Source of the DNA: a virus
Virus record (IMG/VR): IMGVR_UViG_3300032516_005724
Coordinates: 1-37,874 of that record
Length of the DNA: 37,874 nt
Reading direction: 5' to 3' (one strand)
Shown: in pieces, positions 24,226-32,589 of the stretch
Numbering within the stretch: position 1 is the first letter of the stretch
How the letters are laid out: each line of letters begins with the position of its first letter
The notes under the pieces: model-generated
Databases searched by the model: none
What the model was told of the DNA's origin: nothing
What the model saw: the letters and a program-made list of their open reading frames with translations, nothing else
Program-made: the position numbers and the translations under genes

Positions 24226-24783
24226 ATGACCGCCCGCATACCGCTGGTAATCAACGCCGGGGCCATTCAACAGGTCCAGAGCGGCGATACGCTGAACGCA
24301 ACCATTCAGGGCGTGAGGATCTACGCTGTCAGCGCGACAGATCCTAGCTCGCCCACGCCAGTGAACGGTGACCTCTACTACAACAGCGCCATCGACGAGT
24401 GGATGTATTACGACGGCTCGCGCGCCAAGTGGCTCTCCGTTGCAACCTACACGTACTCTGGCGGAGCTAAGGACGACACGGCAGCGGGGAGCTACTACCG
24501 GGCCATCGGAGAGCTGGCGTACGGCACGAACATCGGCGACTCGGTGCCCAAGGGAACGGTGACGGGCCTTGCATGGTCACGCACAGACGCCGATGCGGCA
24601 ACGATGGAGGTCGTCATCGACACGACGTCGGTGTCCACATTGGCGTCCAGCGCAGCCGGCAAGACGGCGAGCTGGACGAAGAATGACGACTTCTCTGAGG
24701 GCCTACTCAAGTTCCGCAATCAAGCGGGAGGCAATACCACCAGCAACGTGATTGCCGTGGTGCTCGTGAAGCGGAGGATCTGA
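24226..24783 (+). CDS. Short fibre protein
   Basis: A 185-residue fibre-like protein with three recognisable parts. The N-terminal tag is PLVINAGAIQQVQSGDTL. A central strand-turn motif, PVNGDLYYNSAIDEWMYYDG (about 46-65), is typical of phage fibres. The C-terminal beta domain is about 80-185 and ends NTTSNVIAVVLVKRRI. The tag is shared with the 1572-residue protein, so both probably attach to the same structure. Its stop overlaps the ATG of the 1150-residue fibre (TGATG at 24781-24785). Confidence 0.75.
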   Translation: MTARIPLVINAGAIQQVQSGDTLNATIQGVRIYAVSATDPSSPTPVNGDLYYNSAIDEWMYYDGSRAKWLSVATYTYSGGAKDDTAAGSYYRAIGELAYGTNIGDSVPKGTVTGLAWSRTDADAATMEVVIDTTSVSTLASSAAGKTASWTKNDDFSEGLLKFRNQAGGNTTSNVIAVVLVKRRI

Positions 24784-27700
24784 TGACGCAGCCCATATTC
24801 ATTGCCGCGAATCAGACGGCGAGTCCCATCGATCTCGAACAGTTGCGCCTGGTGGTGCCAGCGAGCAGCACCGTCAATCTGTCGGATTTCAATCCGACAT
24901 CTGACATTCAGGCAGACAAGCAACTTTACGCGCTCGTGACAGCCGGCGACATCAGGATCAACAACGGAACGACCACGCTCAGCACCGCTCTGTCGCTGCA
25001 ATATCTGACGTCGGTGGCGTCAACCGCAAATTTGGGGCAGCCCGCCACGGTGACGACGCCGGGCTACAGCACGCTGCTGAACAAAACGCTTCGCGTCGCG
25101 TCGGCGGGAGGAGACTACACCAACATCAAGGGGGCAGTGGACGCGGCCGTCACGGCCGGAGCATCGGCCTCTGACTGGTGGCTCGTCGAAGTAGCACCCG
25201 GCACGTACAGCGAAAGCCCGATGACGATCCCCGCGGGCATCATCGTCTCGGCGATGCCCAACGCACGATCAGAAGGCGTGTACGTGACCGCAGCGAATGC
25301 GCTGCAAAACCTGTTTTTGCTACAGGGCGGCACCCTGGCGGGTTTGACGGTTAGTGGCGTGACGGATGCGGCCAAGGCGTGCGTGCTCGTCAATAGCAGC
25401 TCGGTGCCGTCGTCCACGGTGTGGAACCTGGGGGTGAGAGGTTGCAGCGTGGGGGTGCGTGTTACCTCGGGCGCACTACTGCTGGGAGCGACGCTGACGT
25501 GCCAAATCACCGCAGCGGGGCAGCGCGTGTCGGACGCGGTGCTCAAGGTGGAATCGGGGTCGTCAGCCACTATCAACGGAATGCTATGCTTGGTGCCGAC
25601 ATCGGTGCTGTCGCTCTACGCGGACAATCCCATCCAGACGGGTGTGTTTGTGGACGCCGGTTTCTGCACCATCCTGAATTGGAGAGGGGACATCGCGCCG
25701 AAAGACTCCACGCAGCGCAGCGCGGTGGCGACGAACGGAGCAGACCTGCACGTGCTCAACGTCGAGCTGAAGAACGCTCAGGTCGCGGTAGAAATTGCAG
25801 CGGGCGGCTCGAACACTGAGGTGGAGATCACCGGCAGCCTGGAAGACAACACAACAAACTTCCTCGTAAATTCGGCGACCGGAGTGGTATTCGCGATGGT
25901 CACCGCCGACGACAGCAAAGCGACCGTCGTAACGGGCGGAACGGTCACAGGCGTCGTGCTCGAAGCCGAAGGGAAAGCCACCGAGCTACGCGGCGGCCTC
26001 GCGTATGAGTACGCCACCGGCAGTGGCTTCGACATGGTGGCGTGGATGTTCGACCAGACCGGCTCTGGACTCAGCTCGGGCGGAGCTGTCACCGACGGGG
26101 GCGGCCTGTTTGTGGCCGTGGCCGGCGGCTCCGGGTTTGCAGCAACCACCGGTCCCAGCGAGGTGAAGCAGTCTACGTGGTCGGCCAACAGCGCTCTCGC
26201 CATCACCGCAAGCTCCACCAACTACATTTACTACAACACGACGTCGAACACGCTCGTGGCAAGTACGAGCGCTCCAGGCGCGACCAGCATTCTACTGGCC
26301 ATTGTCATGGCGACCGGAAGCGCGGTGCGGTACATCCACACCGCGGATACGCCGTTCCCGGCAATGCTGACGTCGGTGCAGAACTACCTGATGGCGACAC
26401 AGGGGATTCTGCTCAACACGGGCTTGGGCGTCACCGTGGGCTCAGGCGCCCGCAACTTCATTGTGGACGGAGGCAGCTACTACCGCGGCCTGGCACTGCT
26501 CACCGTGGCCGGCACGAACCCGTCGGACGCGACGTTCTCTTATTTCTACGGTACGAACGGAGCAACCGAAGTCGCATCGCAAACCCAGGTGTCGATCACT
26601 CAATACGACCTGGCGGGCACGCTCACCGGCATGACCCCGACGTGGTATCGCGCCGACCTTGCCGTCATCACGAGCGACAACCGTGTTGCGGTCATCTACG
26701 GGCAGGCCGAGTATGCGACGCAAGGCGCTGCTGAGACGGCGGCATTGCCAGCGATACCCTCGTTCCTGCAACCCAGCGGCGTACCTCTGGCGAGCTTGGT
26801 GACGCAAGACGGAGTTGGCATCGCTAGCATCGTCGATAGGCGCCCACGTCTCGGCGGCGCGACGAGCACCACAGGAGGAGTAAGCGCTCACTCTCTGCTC
26901 ACAGGACTGGTCGCGCCTGCTGACGACCACACGCAGTATCTGCTTGCGTCGGGCAGTCGCGCGATGGCCGGCAACTTGGCCATGGGAGGCAGCAGCATCA
27001 CGGGCGTCAATTTGGTGGACGGTGTGGACGTCTCCGCTCACGCGACCCGCCACGACCCCGGCGGAGCTGACGCGATTGCGACGGCGACGCCAACGGCTGT
27101 GCTTGTGGGCGCCTCGGCCGCAGCGGGCAGTGCTGGGTCGGTGGCGAGGTCGGACCACCAACACGGCATCGCGTCGGGCACGCCGGGCACCACCACCCCG
27201 GGAGACTCGGCCGCAGCGGGCAGTGCGTCCTCGGTGGCGCGCTCGGACCATGCCCACGCGCTGGCGGCGTTTGGCTCCGCCGTTTCCACGTTTTGCCAGG
27301 GTAATGACTCGCGGCTCGCACCGGCCGGATCGACCACGCAAGTACAGTACAACGCGGCGGGGGCGTGGGGCGGCGCCGCCAAGCTCGTTATCAACGCCGC
27401 GGGTTTTGCGACAGTCGGCGAGGCCAGCTCGACCACCCCAGCGGCGCCCGCAGCGGGCGCCACGGCGTTTGCTCGTTTGCGCGCTGGGCGCAGCATGCTC
27501 TCCCAGATTGGTCCGGTCGGAATCGACTACCAGTGCCAGCCTTTCCTGGCGTCTCCCAAAATTGGCTGGTGGACCGCTCTGGGCAACAGCACCACGCTGG
27601 CCAGCAACGGCCTGGGCATCAGCTCCACCGGGACCGCTACTATCCGCAACGTCGCGGTAACGAACTTCGCCACCTCGCTGCGCCAACTGGCGTACGTCAG

Positions 27701-28235
27701 CGGCAGCGGCGCGGGTAGCTCGTGTGGGTCTAGGCACAACGCACTCCAATTCTATCGTGGCGACGCCGCCGGCCGTGCCGGATTCTTCTACGTGGCGCGG
27801 TTCGTGATCGATACCGTGCAGACTAACATGCGGTGGTTCGTCGGCATGTATGGCACGGCCGCAGTCATTGGAAGCGTAAATCCCAGCACACTGCTCAACA
27901 TCGTCGGCTTTGGCATCGACAGCGGTCAGACCACGGTGCGTTTCTTCTACAACGACGGCTCCGGCACCGCGTCTTCGTCGGACATGGGCGCGAGCTTCCC
28001 GGCAACTACGGCGAACGTGGTCTACGAGGTGAGGATCTACTCGCCGCCCAACGGAAGCGCGGTCTACTACTCAATCGAGCGTCTGGACTCGGCGGCTCTC
28101 GCCGAGGGTAACCAGACCACGGACATCCCCGCGAACACGACACTGCTCAGCCCGCAAATATGGATGAACAACGGCACGACGGCGGCGGCGGTTGCCATTG
28201 CCATCGTCTCGCAGTACATCGAAACCGACAACTGA
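24783..28235 (+). CDS. Large beta-helix tail fibre or spike
   Basis: An 1150-residue virion protein. About 100-400 reads as a right-handed parallel beta-helix of the pectate-lyase type: LRVASAGGDYTNIKGAVDAAV, VEVAPGTYSESPMTIPAG, then repeated short strands with valines and serines. About 700-840 carries well-known phage-fibre signatures: HSLLTGLVAPADDHTQYL, HATRHDPGGADAIA, and a duplicated ARSDHQHG/ARSDHAHA element, including a local DNA duplication at about 27100-27270. The last ~220 residues (GIDYQCQPFLASPK... IVSQYIETDN) look like a jelly-roll, lectin-like head with Trp and Tyr patches, a probable receptor-binding domain. No polysaccharide-lyase catalytic residues can be named with confidence, so depolymerase activity is possible but unproven. 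Confidence 0.85.
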   Translation: MTQPIFIAANQTASPIDLEQLRLVVPASSTVNLSDFNPTSDIQADKQLYALVTAGDIRINNGTTTLSTALSLQYLTSVASTANLGQPATVTTPGYSTLLNKTLRVASAGGDYTNIKGAVDAAVTAGASASDWWLVEVAPGTYSESPMTIPAGIIVSAMPNARSEGVYVTAANALQNLFLLQGGTLAGLTVSGVTDAAKACVLVNSSSVPSSTVWNLGVRGCSVGVRVTSGALLLGATLTCQITAAGQRVSDAVLKVESGSSATINGMLCLVPTSVLSLYADNPIQTGVFVDAGFCTILNWRGDIAPKDSTQRSAVATNGADLHVLNVELKNAQVAVEIAAGGSNTEVEITGSLEDNTTNFLVNSATGVVFAMVTADDSKATVVTGGTVTGVVLEAEGKATELRGGLAYEYATGSGFDMVAWMFDQTGSGLSSGGAVTDGGGLFVAVAGGSGFAATTGPSEVKQSTWSANSALAITASSTNYIYYNTTSNTLVASTSAPGATSILLAIVMATGSAVRYIHTADTPFPAMLTSVQNYLMATQGILLNTGLGVTVGSGARNFIVDGGSYYRGLALLTVAGTNPSDATFSYFYGTNGATEVASQTQVSITQYDLAGTLTGMTPTWYRADLAVITSDNRVAVIYGQAEYATQGAAETAALPAIPSFLQPSGVPLASLVTQDGVGIASIVDRRPRLGGATSTTGGVSAHSLLTGLVAPADDHTQYLLASGSRAMAGNLAMGGSSITGVNLVDGVDVSAHATRHDPGGADAIATATPTAVLVGASAAAGSAGSVARSDHQHGIASGTPGTTTPGDSAAAGSASSVARSDHAHALAAFGSAVSTFCQGNDSRLAPAGSTTQVQYNAAGAWGGAAKLVINAAGFATVGEASSTTPAAPAAGATAFARLRAGRSMLSQIGPVGIDYQCQPFLASPKIGWWTALGNSTTLASNGLGISSTGTATIRNVAVTNFATSLRQLAYVSGSGAGSSCGSRHNALQFYRGDAAGRAGFFYVARFVIDTVQTNMRWFVGMYGTAAVIGSVNPSTLLNIVGFGIDSGQTTVRFFYNDGSGTASSSDMGASFPATTANVVYEVRIYSPPNGSAVYYSIERLDSAALAEGNQTTDIPANTTLLSPQIWMNNGTTAAAVAIAIVSQYIETDN

Positions 28236-28242
28236 GGAGCCC

Positions 28243-28872
28243 ATGGCCGTCACCGTCCCTTACACCGTCTGCGAGTACACCATCGACTCCGACGGCACCT
28301 TCCCGAACAAGGCGGTAGACTTGCCGTCGTTCATCGACGAAATCGAAGCGAGCGCCATCGCAAAAGTGCTCGTCGCCGTAATCATCGTCGCCGGCAATTG
28401 CAGGATCACGTTTGCGACGGACCTATCACAAGCCGAGGTGGACATCCTCGACGGTCTGGTGCTCGCGCACCAAGCACTCAAGGTTGGTGAGCCCCACACG
28501 CTGCCTTTCATTTGGCAGGTAAAGAACCCGGTCGCAAACCAAGCGTCGGTAAAAATGAACGTGATGGGCCTCGCGAACGCAATCGACGGCTACGTGCTCA
28601 TGCGACCCGCGATGCTGGTAGGCGCCATCCTTCGGTTCAAAAACGCGCTGACGACGGGGACACTGACTATCCACGTCAGTCGCAACGGCACGGCGGTCAA
28701 GAGCTACGTCCACACGCCAGCGAAGGGCACGCGCAAGCTCTGGAACATCATCCCCGGCACGGTCACGTACGCCAAGGGCGACGTGGCGGGCTTCCGGTAC
28801 GAGACGAGTGCCGACATGCTGCCGGCGGCCGACAACGAAATCGACATCACCATGGAAATGGGCTGGGTATAG
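28243..28872 (+). CDS. Structural protein with fibre-type C-terminal head
   Basis: A 209-residue protein started at ATG 28243, which has GAGGAG at 28234-28239, rather than at an in-frame codon inside the previous gene. Residues 1-100 (YTVCEYTIDSDGTFPNKAVDLPSF and following) form an unrecognised alpha/beta region. Residues 120-209 resemble the head of the 17566 product in order and spacing: 'GAILRFKNALTTGTLTIHVSRNG', 'VTYAKGDVAGFRYETS', 'NEIDITMEMGWV'. It closes the fibre cassette and is probably a minor virion component or fibre cap. Confidence 0.7.
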   Translation: MAVTVPYTVCEYTIDSDGTFPNKAVDLPSFIDEIEASAIAKVLVAVIIVAGNCRITFATDLSQAEVDILDGLVLAHQALKVGEPHTLPFIWQVKNPVANQASVKMNVMGLANAIDGYVLMRPAMLVGAILRFKNALTTGTLTIHVSRNGTAVKSYVHTPAKGTRKLWNIIPGTVTYAKGDVAGFRYETSADMLPAADNEIDITMEMGWV

Positions 28873-28903
28873 CCGGGCAAGAACTGCCCTGGTGCTGGGA
28901 TAG

Positions 28904-28932
28904 TTGCGGCGAACACCAAGCCTTGGTAGAGC
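28904..28932 (+). promoter_or_regulatory. Leaderless promoter of the 28940 gene
   Basis: TTGCGG (28904-28909), 17 bp, TAGAGC (28927-28932), then 7 nt to ATG 28940. The in-frame TTG at 28904 is the -35 box and not a start. This promoter separates the fibre cassette from the following enzyme block. Confidence 0.7.
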
Positions 28933-28939
28933 AAACACC

Positions 28940-29281
28940 ATGGGAAAAGCAGTGCGCAGGCTCTCGAATGGCAATGGCAAACTCGACCCGTCCAAGCTCC
29001 CCATCGGAGGCAAGGTTTCTCTGACCGAAGGGGAGAGGGAATCATTGCGCAAGCTCGACCAGACGAGCGCCCAGCTCAAGATCGAGCTGGCCAACGTCGA
29101 GCTTCAGATCGCCGGGCTCAGCCGTTCCAAGGCCACCATCATCGAGGCGCTGGAGAAGCAAGGCGCGCTCGTGCGCGAGCAGGCCGCAGCCGTGGTGCGC
29201 TCGCACGGGATCGACCCCGAGATCAAGGATCGCGGGTGGTCGCTCAATCTGCAAGAGATGGCGATCATTCGGACGGCGTGA
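28940..29281 (+). CDS. Coiled-coil hypothetical protein
   Basis: A 113-residue protein with a basic N-terminus and a long helical stretch (about 30-85, EGERESLRKLDQTSAQLKIE and ELQIAGLSRSKATIIEALEKQ) with heptad-like spacing. It ends in a short domain (GIDPEIKDRGWSLNLQEMAIIRT). This layout is typical of small phage proteins placed next to lysis or tape-measure accessory genes, but no family is recognised. The start is fixed by the leaderless promoter. It is probably co-transcribed with the two downstream anchored proteins, with 3 bp to the next ATG. Confidence 0.7.
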   Translation: MGKAVRRLSNGNGKLDPSKLPIGGKVSLTEGERESLRKLDQTSAQLKIELANVELQIAGLSRSKATIIEALEKQGALVREQAAAVVRSHGIDPEIKDRGWSLNLQEMAIIRTA

Positions 29282-29284
29282 TGA

Positions 29285-29959
29285 ATGTCCGTGACGCTCG
29301 CCGACGTGCAGATTGACGGAGGCGGGCATCATGGCGTGCTGCACGTCACGACGGACTACCTCGGGTGTCCGGCGAGCGCCGTCAGCGCTCAGCAACTGGC
29401 TGATGCGTACGGGGCGCTTCTGCCAACGCCGCGAATGGTGGACGCGATCTGGGCCGCGGCGAGCGTCAAGCTGGCCCCCCAGCCGATCCCTGGCGGAACG
29501 GCGATGCCAGCGGCGCAGGCCGCGGCGCAGCACGAGGCGATGATCAAGGGCCAGCTCGCGGGGCGCTCGGGCCTGATTGCCGGAAACAAGAAAGACATTG
29601 TGCTCAGCGCGAAGCTGGTGCCGGGCAAGGTCGCCATCTATGGCTGGCACCAGCTCACCGGCAAGCCCATCCAGCCGCTCTACCTTGGTCACTCGTCGAG
29701 CTACGCCGACTACTCGCATGGCGTGCGGCTGGTGGCCTCCACGATGGTCGTGGACGGCGTGGAGCGCCGCGTGGCAGACGTGCTCGCGGATCCGGCGCTT
29801 GCGGCCCTGGTGAGTCACGAGGGGCCGGTGGCGCCCCGCTATCCGGGCATCGCGCCAGGGCCCCAGCAATACAGCCTGGCCTCGGCCACGCCGACGTGGG
29901 CGCTGGGCGGATTAGTGGCGCTCGCGGTCGTGGTCGGCGGATACTGGCTTCTGCGTTGA
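29285..29959 (+). CDS. C-terminally anchored conserved hypothetical protein
   Basis: A 224-residue protein. The central block VAIYGWHQLTGKPIQPLYLG followed by YADYSHGVRLV (about 118-150) is strongly patterned, with paired Trp/His, Gln-Pro and Tyr-Ser-His-Gly. It resembles a conserved motif I recall in bacterial secreted proteins of unknown function, possibly enzymatic. After a Pro/Gly linker (PRYPGIAPGPQQY) comes a C-terminal transmembrane helix (about 202-222, PTWALGGLVALAVVVGGYWLL) ending in Arg. The preceding Pro-Thr-Trp is shared with the next gene's anchor. The catalytic role is unproven. It begins 3 bp after the upstream stop and ends 1 bp before the next ATG. Confidence 0.7.
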   Translation: MSVTLADVQIDGGGHHGVLHVTTDYLGCPASAVSAQQLADAYGALLPTPRMVDAIWAAASVKLAPQPIPGGTAMPAAQAAAQHEAMIKGQLAGRSGLIAGNKKDIVLSAKLVPGKVAIYGWHQLTGKPIQPLYLGHSSSYADYSHGVRLVASTMVVDGVERRVADVLADPALAALVSHEGPVAPRYPGIAPGPQQYSLASATPTWALGGLVALAVVVGGYWLLR

Positions 29960-29960
29960 G

Positions 29961-30767
29961 ATGGCCACCGACGTCGTTTTCTATCTGAAGGCAATGGCCA
30001 GCAAGGCGGAGCAAGCTCTGCCGTGGCCTGGTCCGGTCAAGCTCGTCGGGCTCGACCCCGTAGCGATGGGCCTCGGCTGCGGCGGCGTGGACAAGTATTG
30101 CTCAACGTCGTTCAGCAATCTGTGGCAAGCGCTGCGCGGTCCCGACGGCAGCGTGATGGATCGCTTGCTCGGTAAGTACCTGCCGGGTGTCGAGGTCGGC
30201 CGCGTTGCGTTCCTCGGGTTCAGCGCAGCACACGGCTTCCTCAACCCGATGCTCAACGATGATCGCGACCGCGCTCGCACGTCAGCGGTCGTGATGATGG
30301 ACACCTGCTTCGGCTCGGGAAAGAAGGGCTTCATCAAGGCGCTGCAAGACGCTGCTGCTGGTAAGATGCTGTGGGCGACGTTCACATCGCATCAAGGGGG
30401 AATGAAGGTTGGTTCAGCCGGGGTCTTGCAGTCAGGCACTGAGTGCTTTGAGCAACAGGTGCTCGCGCCGAGCGGCCTCACTGCCGAGCGCGTGGCAGCT
30501 CGGCCGCCGATGTTCGAGCCAGCGGGCGGAGCGTGGCAGCTTGGCGACTTGGGCTTCTGGCTGCGCGGCACCGACAACGCGGGGCACGTGGACGTGCCGC
30601 ACTACGAGCTGGGGAGCAAGCAACAGCGCGCGATGATCGAGGCGTACCTGTTGCCCTACTGGCGCGGCGAGCTAAGCGGTGGCATCCCGACGTGGGCGTA
30701 TGCGCTGCTCGCTGCCGCAGCGGTCGCAGGCGGCGGCTACCTGCTGCTCCGAAAAAAGATCGCCTGA
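29961..30767 (+). CDS. Alpha/beta-hydrolase-like protein with C-terminal membrane anchor
   Basis: A 268-residue protein with a nucleophile-elbow-like motif, VAFLGFSAAHGF (candidate Ser88 in G-F-S-A-A-H-G). This is followed by a beta strand ending in an acidic residue (AVVMMDTCFGS, D114) and, late in the domain, GHVDVPHYELGS with candidate catalytic His residues. This order, Ser-Asp-His, fits an alpha/beta-hydrolase such as an esterase or lipase, though the fold assignment is by motif only. The C-terminus is a transmembrane helix (about 243-262, PTWAYALLAAAAVAGGGYLLL) with a basic tail. Phage esterases (LysB, for example) attack host envelope lipids, and membrane tethering would suit that. The substrate is unknown. 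Confidence 0.6.
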   Translation: MATDVVFYLKAMASKAEQALPWPGPVKLVGLDPVAMGLGCGGVDKYCSTSFSNLWQALRGPDGSVMDRLLGKYLPGVEVGRVAFLGFSAAHGFLNPMLNDDRDRARTSAVVMMDTCFGSGKKGFIKALQDAAAGKMLWATFTSHQGGMKVGSAGVLQSGTECFEQQVLAPSGLTAERVAARPPMFEPAGGAWQLGDLGFWLRGTDNAGHVDVPHYELGSKQQRAMIEAYLLPYWRGELSGGIPTWAYALLAAAAVAGGGYLLLRKKIA

Positions 30768-30896
30768 TTGTCAGAGCCCAGCCCGCTCCGGCGTCGAGCA
30801 GGCATGAGGACAGCGGAGGCAAACCTGGCGCGGCTCAGCCGTCGCCAGGCGGGAAGACGGCTCCCGACACAGCCTAAAACGGCTGCGTCATAGTTG
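30768..30896 (+). other. Intergenic stretch with a doubtful small basic ORF
   Basis: The region between the hydrolase-like gene and the promoter of the MoxR operon could encode a 41-residue Arg-rich peptide from TTG 30768 to the stop at 30891-30893. It has no good ribosome site, and I do not call it a gene. Two inverted repeats are present (AGCCGTC/GACGGCT and CAGCC/GGCTG, near 30836-30886) without T-runs. They might slow transcription but are not classic terminators. Confidence 0.3.
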
Positions 30897-30942
30897 TTGG
30901 CCCGGGTGGGCTAATGCGCTATCATTGCTGTCAGTGCTGTCA
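30897..30942 (+). promoter_or_regulatory. Regulated promoter of the MoxR/VWA operon with 17-bp operator
   Basis: TTGGCC (30897-30902), 17 bp, TATCAT (30920-30925), followed at once by the direct repeat TGCTGTCAGTGCTGTCA (30926-30942), which covers the predicted start of transcription. The same 17 bases occur inverted at 37674-37690. Unlike the leaderless units, this one leaves about 58 nt of leader and uses a strong ribosome site (AAGGGAAGGAAC) before ATG 30992. The placement fits repression by a bound protein. Confidence 0.75.
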
Positions 30943-30991
30943 CCTGGCAGGGAAGCTAAGTCTGGGCCAGCGACGTAAGGGAAGGAACAAA

Positions 30992-32125
30992 ATGGACTTC
31001 AACCACACCGTACAGGCTGTCTCGGTTACGCTCCAGACGCACGTGCCGGCGCTACTTGAGGGCGAGCCTGGCGTCGCGAAAACGGCCATCGTTGGGGCGG
31101 TGCTCGACCAGCTCTGCGACGAGGTGCACACGAGCATAGTGGCGCTGCACGAGCCGCCCGAGTACGGGGGATTTCCGGTGCCGCAAGCGGCGACGAAGGA
31201 CGCGCCAGCGCGCGTCGCGCTGCTACCGAACGACTGGGTGATCCGACTGGCCGGCGCGGAGAAGCGCGCGGGCCTATTCCTCGACGAGTTTTCGTCGGGC
31301 GCTCCCGCCACCCGCGCCGCCAGTATGCGCGGCGTGCACGAAAAATGGTGGGGCGCGGTGCAGATCCCAAACCTCGCCGTCGCCGCGGCGATGAACCCCG
31401 CCGAGTACGCCGAGAACGGATTCGAGCTGGGCGCCGCGCTCTCGAATCGGTTCTGCCACCTTGATTGGAACATGCCCACGAGCTACTGGGTAGATCAGCT
31501 CGTGGCCGGCTTCCCAGCGCCGACCGCCACGCGCGTTCCGAGCAACTGGCGCGAGTCGAAACACATGCGCGACGCCACCACCTGGCTGGCGACGTTCGCA
31601 AATGCGCGGCCGGCGGTAATCCAGGCCATGCCCGCGAGCGCTGCGCTGCGCGCCAAAGCGTGGCCGTCGTTCCGCTCATTCACGAACACCCGCGACTTGC
31701 TCGCGGCCTGCCTTGCAACCGGCTTCGGGCTCGACCACGCGGTCACGATTCTGTGCGCGTCGGGCTGCGTCGGCGCGGGCGCAGCGCACGAATTTTTGAC
31801 CTTCTGCTCGGAGTGCGACCTGCCGGACCCCGAGGCCGTGCTCGCGGCCCCGGCGTCGCTAGTGCTGCCGGCTCGTGGCGACCGTGCGTTCGCCGTTTTG
31901 ACCAGCGTCGTGCTGGCGGTGCTCGGCAACAACACGCCCCAGCGCTGGGGGCGGGCGTGGGACGTGCTTGCGGTGGCCGTGGACGCGAACCGCGTGGCAG
32001 TCGCCGCCAGCGCGGCGCGCTCGTTGGCGCAAGCGCGACCGAAGGGCGTGCGTGAACTGCCCAAAGCATGCACGGCGTTCGTCCCGATGCTCAAGCTCGC
32101 GGGCCTGATCACCGGGAGCAAGTGA
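30992..32125 (+). CDS. MoxR-like (CobS-type) AAA+ ATPase
   Basis: A 377-residue AAA+ ATPase. Walker A is GEPGVAKT (24-31), Walker B is LFLDE (95-99), and the sensor-1 asparagine is N135 in AAAMNPAEY. The run WLGAALSNRF-like ALSNRFCHL (about 150) is the arginine-finger region. This is the MoxR/CobS-type clade, whose members remodel or assemble protein complexes together with a VWA partner; CobS/CobT-like pairs occur in many phages. The VWA-metallopeptidase partner is two genes downstream. I chose ATG 30992 because of the strong ribosome site AAGGGAAGGAAC; an upstream in-frame ATG (30914) would lie inside the promoter. It is coupled to the next gene by TGATG. Confidence 0.9.
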   Translation: MDFNHTVQAVSVTLQTHVPALLEGEPGVAKTAIVGAVLDQLCDEVHTSIVALHEPPEYGGFPVPQAATKDAPARVALLPNDWVIRLAGAEKRAGLFLDEFSSGAPATRAASMRGVHEKWWGAVQIPNLAVAAAMNPAEYAENGFELGAALSNRFCHLDWNMPTSYWVDQLVAGFPAPTATRVPSNWRESKHMRDATTWLATFANARPAVIQAMPASAALRAKAWPSFRSFTNTRDLLAACLATGFGLDHAVTILCASGCVGAGAAHEFLTFCSECDLPDPEAVLAAPASLVLPARGDRAFAVLTSVVLAVLGNNTPQRWGRAWDVLAVAVDANRVAVAASAARSLAQARPKGVRELPKACTAFVPMLKLAGLITGSK

Positions 32126-32589
32126 TGAGGAAGCGCGTCGAGGCCGAGATGGCTGTGGGCATCCTGAGCGGCGGCAACGCGACGGTTGTGCAACTTATCG
32201 AGGCCGGGCTGCGCAGCTTCGAGGGTGTGCGCCGCGGCCTGGAAGCCATGACGCGCACGGTACTCGCGAGTGCGAGCAAGCGCCGCCGCTACGTCGCGAG
32301 CGGGCTCCCCTTCGGCGCCAAGCTCGTTTTGCCGCTGGGGCAGAGCGAGTCGCGCACAGTGTTTCGGCCGGATGGCAGCGCGACAAGCAAAAACACCGGC
32401 TGCCCCGTGGTGGAACTGGTGCTGCGCTCGGGACGCAAAGAGCGAACTTTCGACGTTTATGTCGCTTCGCTTTGGGTGGCGGAGCGCGTGCAGGGGAACC
32501 CGGATGCCGCGGTGCGCGTGCTCATGGCCATCGAGCGGGCTCGGCGCCAGGTGTTCGCGCTCGCCGAGGAAGGCACGCGGTGGCAGTGA
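32125..32589 (+). CDS. Hypothetical protein between the MoxR and VWA genes
   Basis: A 154-residue basic protein whose ATG overlaps the MoxR stop (TGATG). The N-terminal ~50 residues are helical. The centre (PFGAKLVLPLGQSESRTVFR... CPVVELVLRSGRKERTFDVYV) is beta-rich. The C-terminal helix pair (VASLWVAERVQGNPDAAVRVLMAIERARR) resembles the end of the 34560 product (RAALSLYRVLRHEPEEALRVLRLIEDATR), so the two genes are probably distant paralogues. Its location between ATPase and VWA suggests an adaptor or substrate, which is inference. Confidence 0.72.
   Translation: MRKRVEAEMAVGILSGGNATVVQLIEAGLRSFEGVRRGLEAMTRTVLASASKRRRYVASGLPFGAKLVLPLGQSESRTVFRPDGSATSKNTGCPVVELVLRSGRKERTFDVYVASLWVAERVQGNPDAAVRVLMAIERARRQVFALAEEGTRWQ

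Noticed and set aside
24319-24345. A GCTGTCAGCGCGACAG sequence resembling the operator half-site
   Set aside because: It lies inside a coding sequence, has only one exact half-site and is not near a predicted promoter.
26442-27749. 435-codon minus-strand frame
   Set aside because: It is opposite the well-supported beta-helix fibre and has Arg-rich shadow composition.
30836-30886. Two inverted repeats after the hydrolase-like gene, considered as terminators
   Set aside because: Stems are short (7 and 5 bp) and lack a following T-run.
30768-30893. Small Arg-rich ORF with TTG start
   Set aside because: There is no ribosome site, no recognisable sequence and no coupling signal beyond closeness to the previous stop; it is kept only as a doubtful note.
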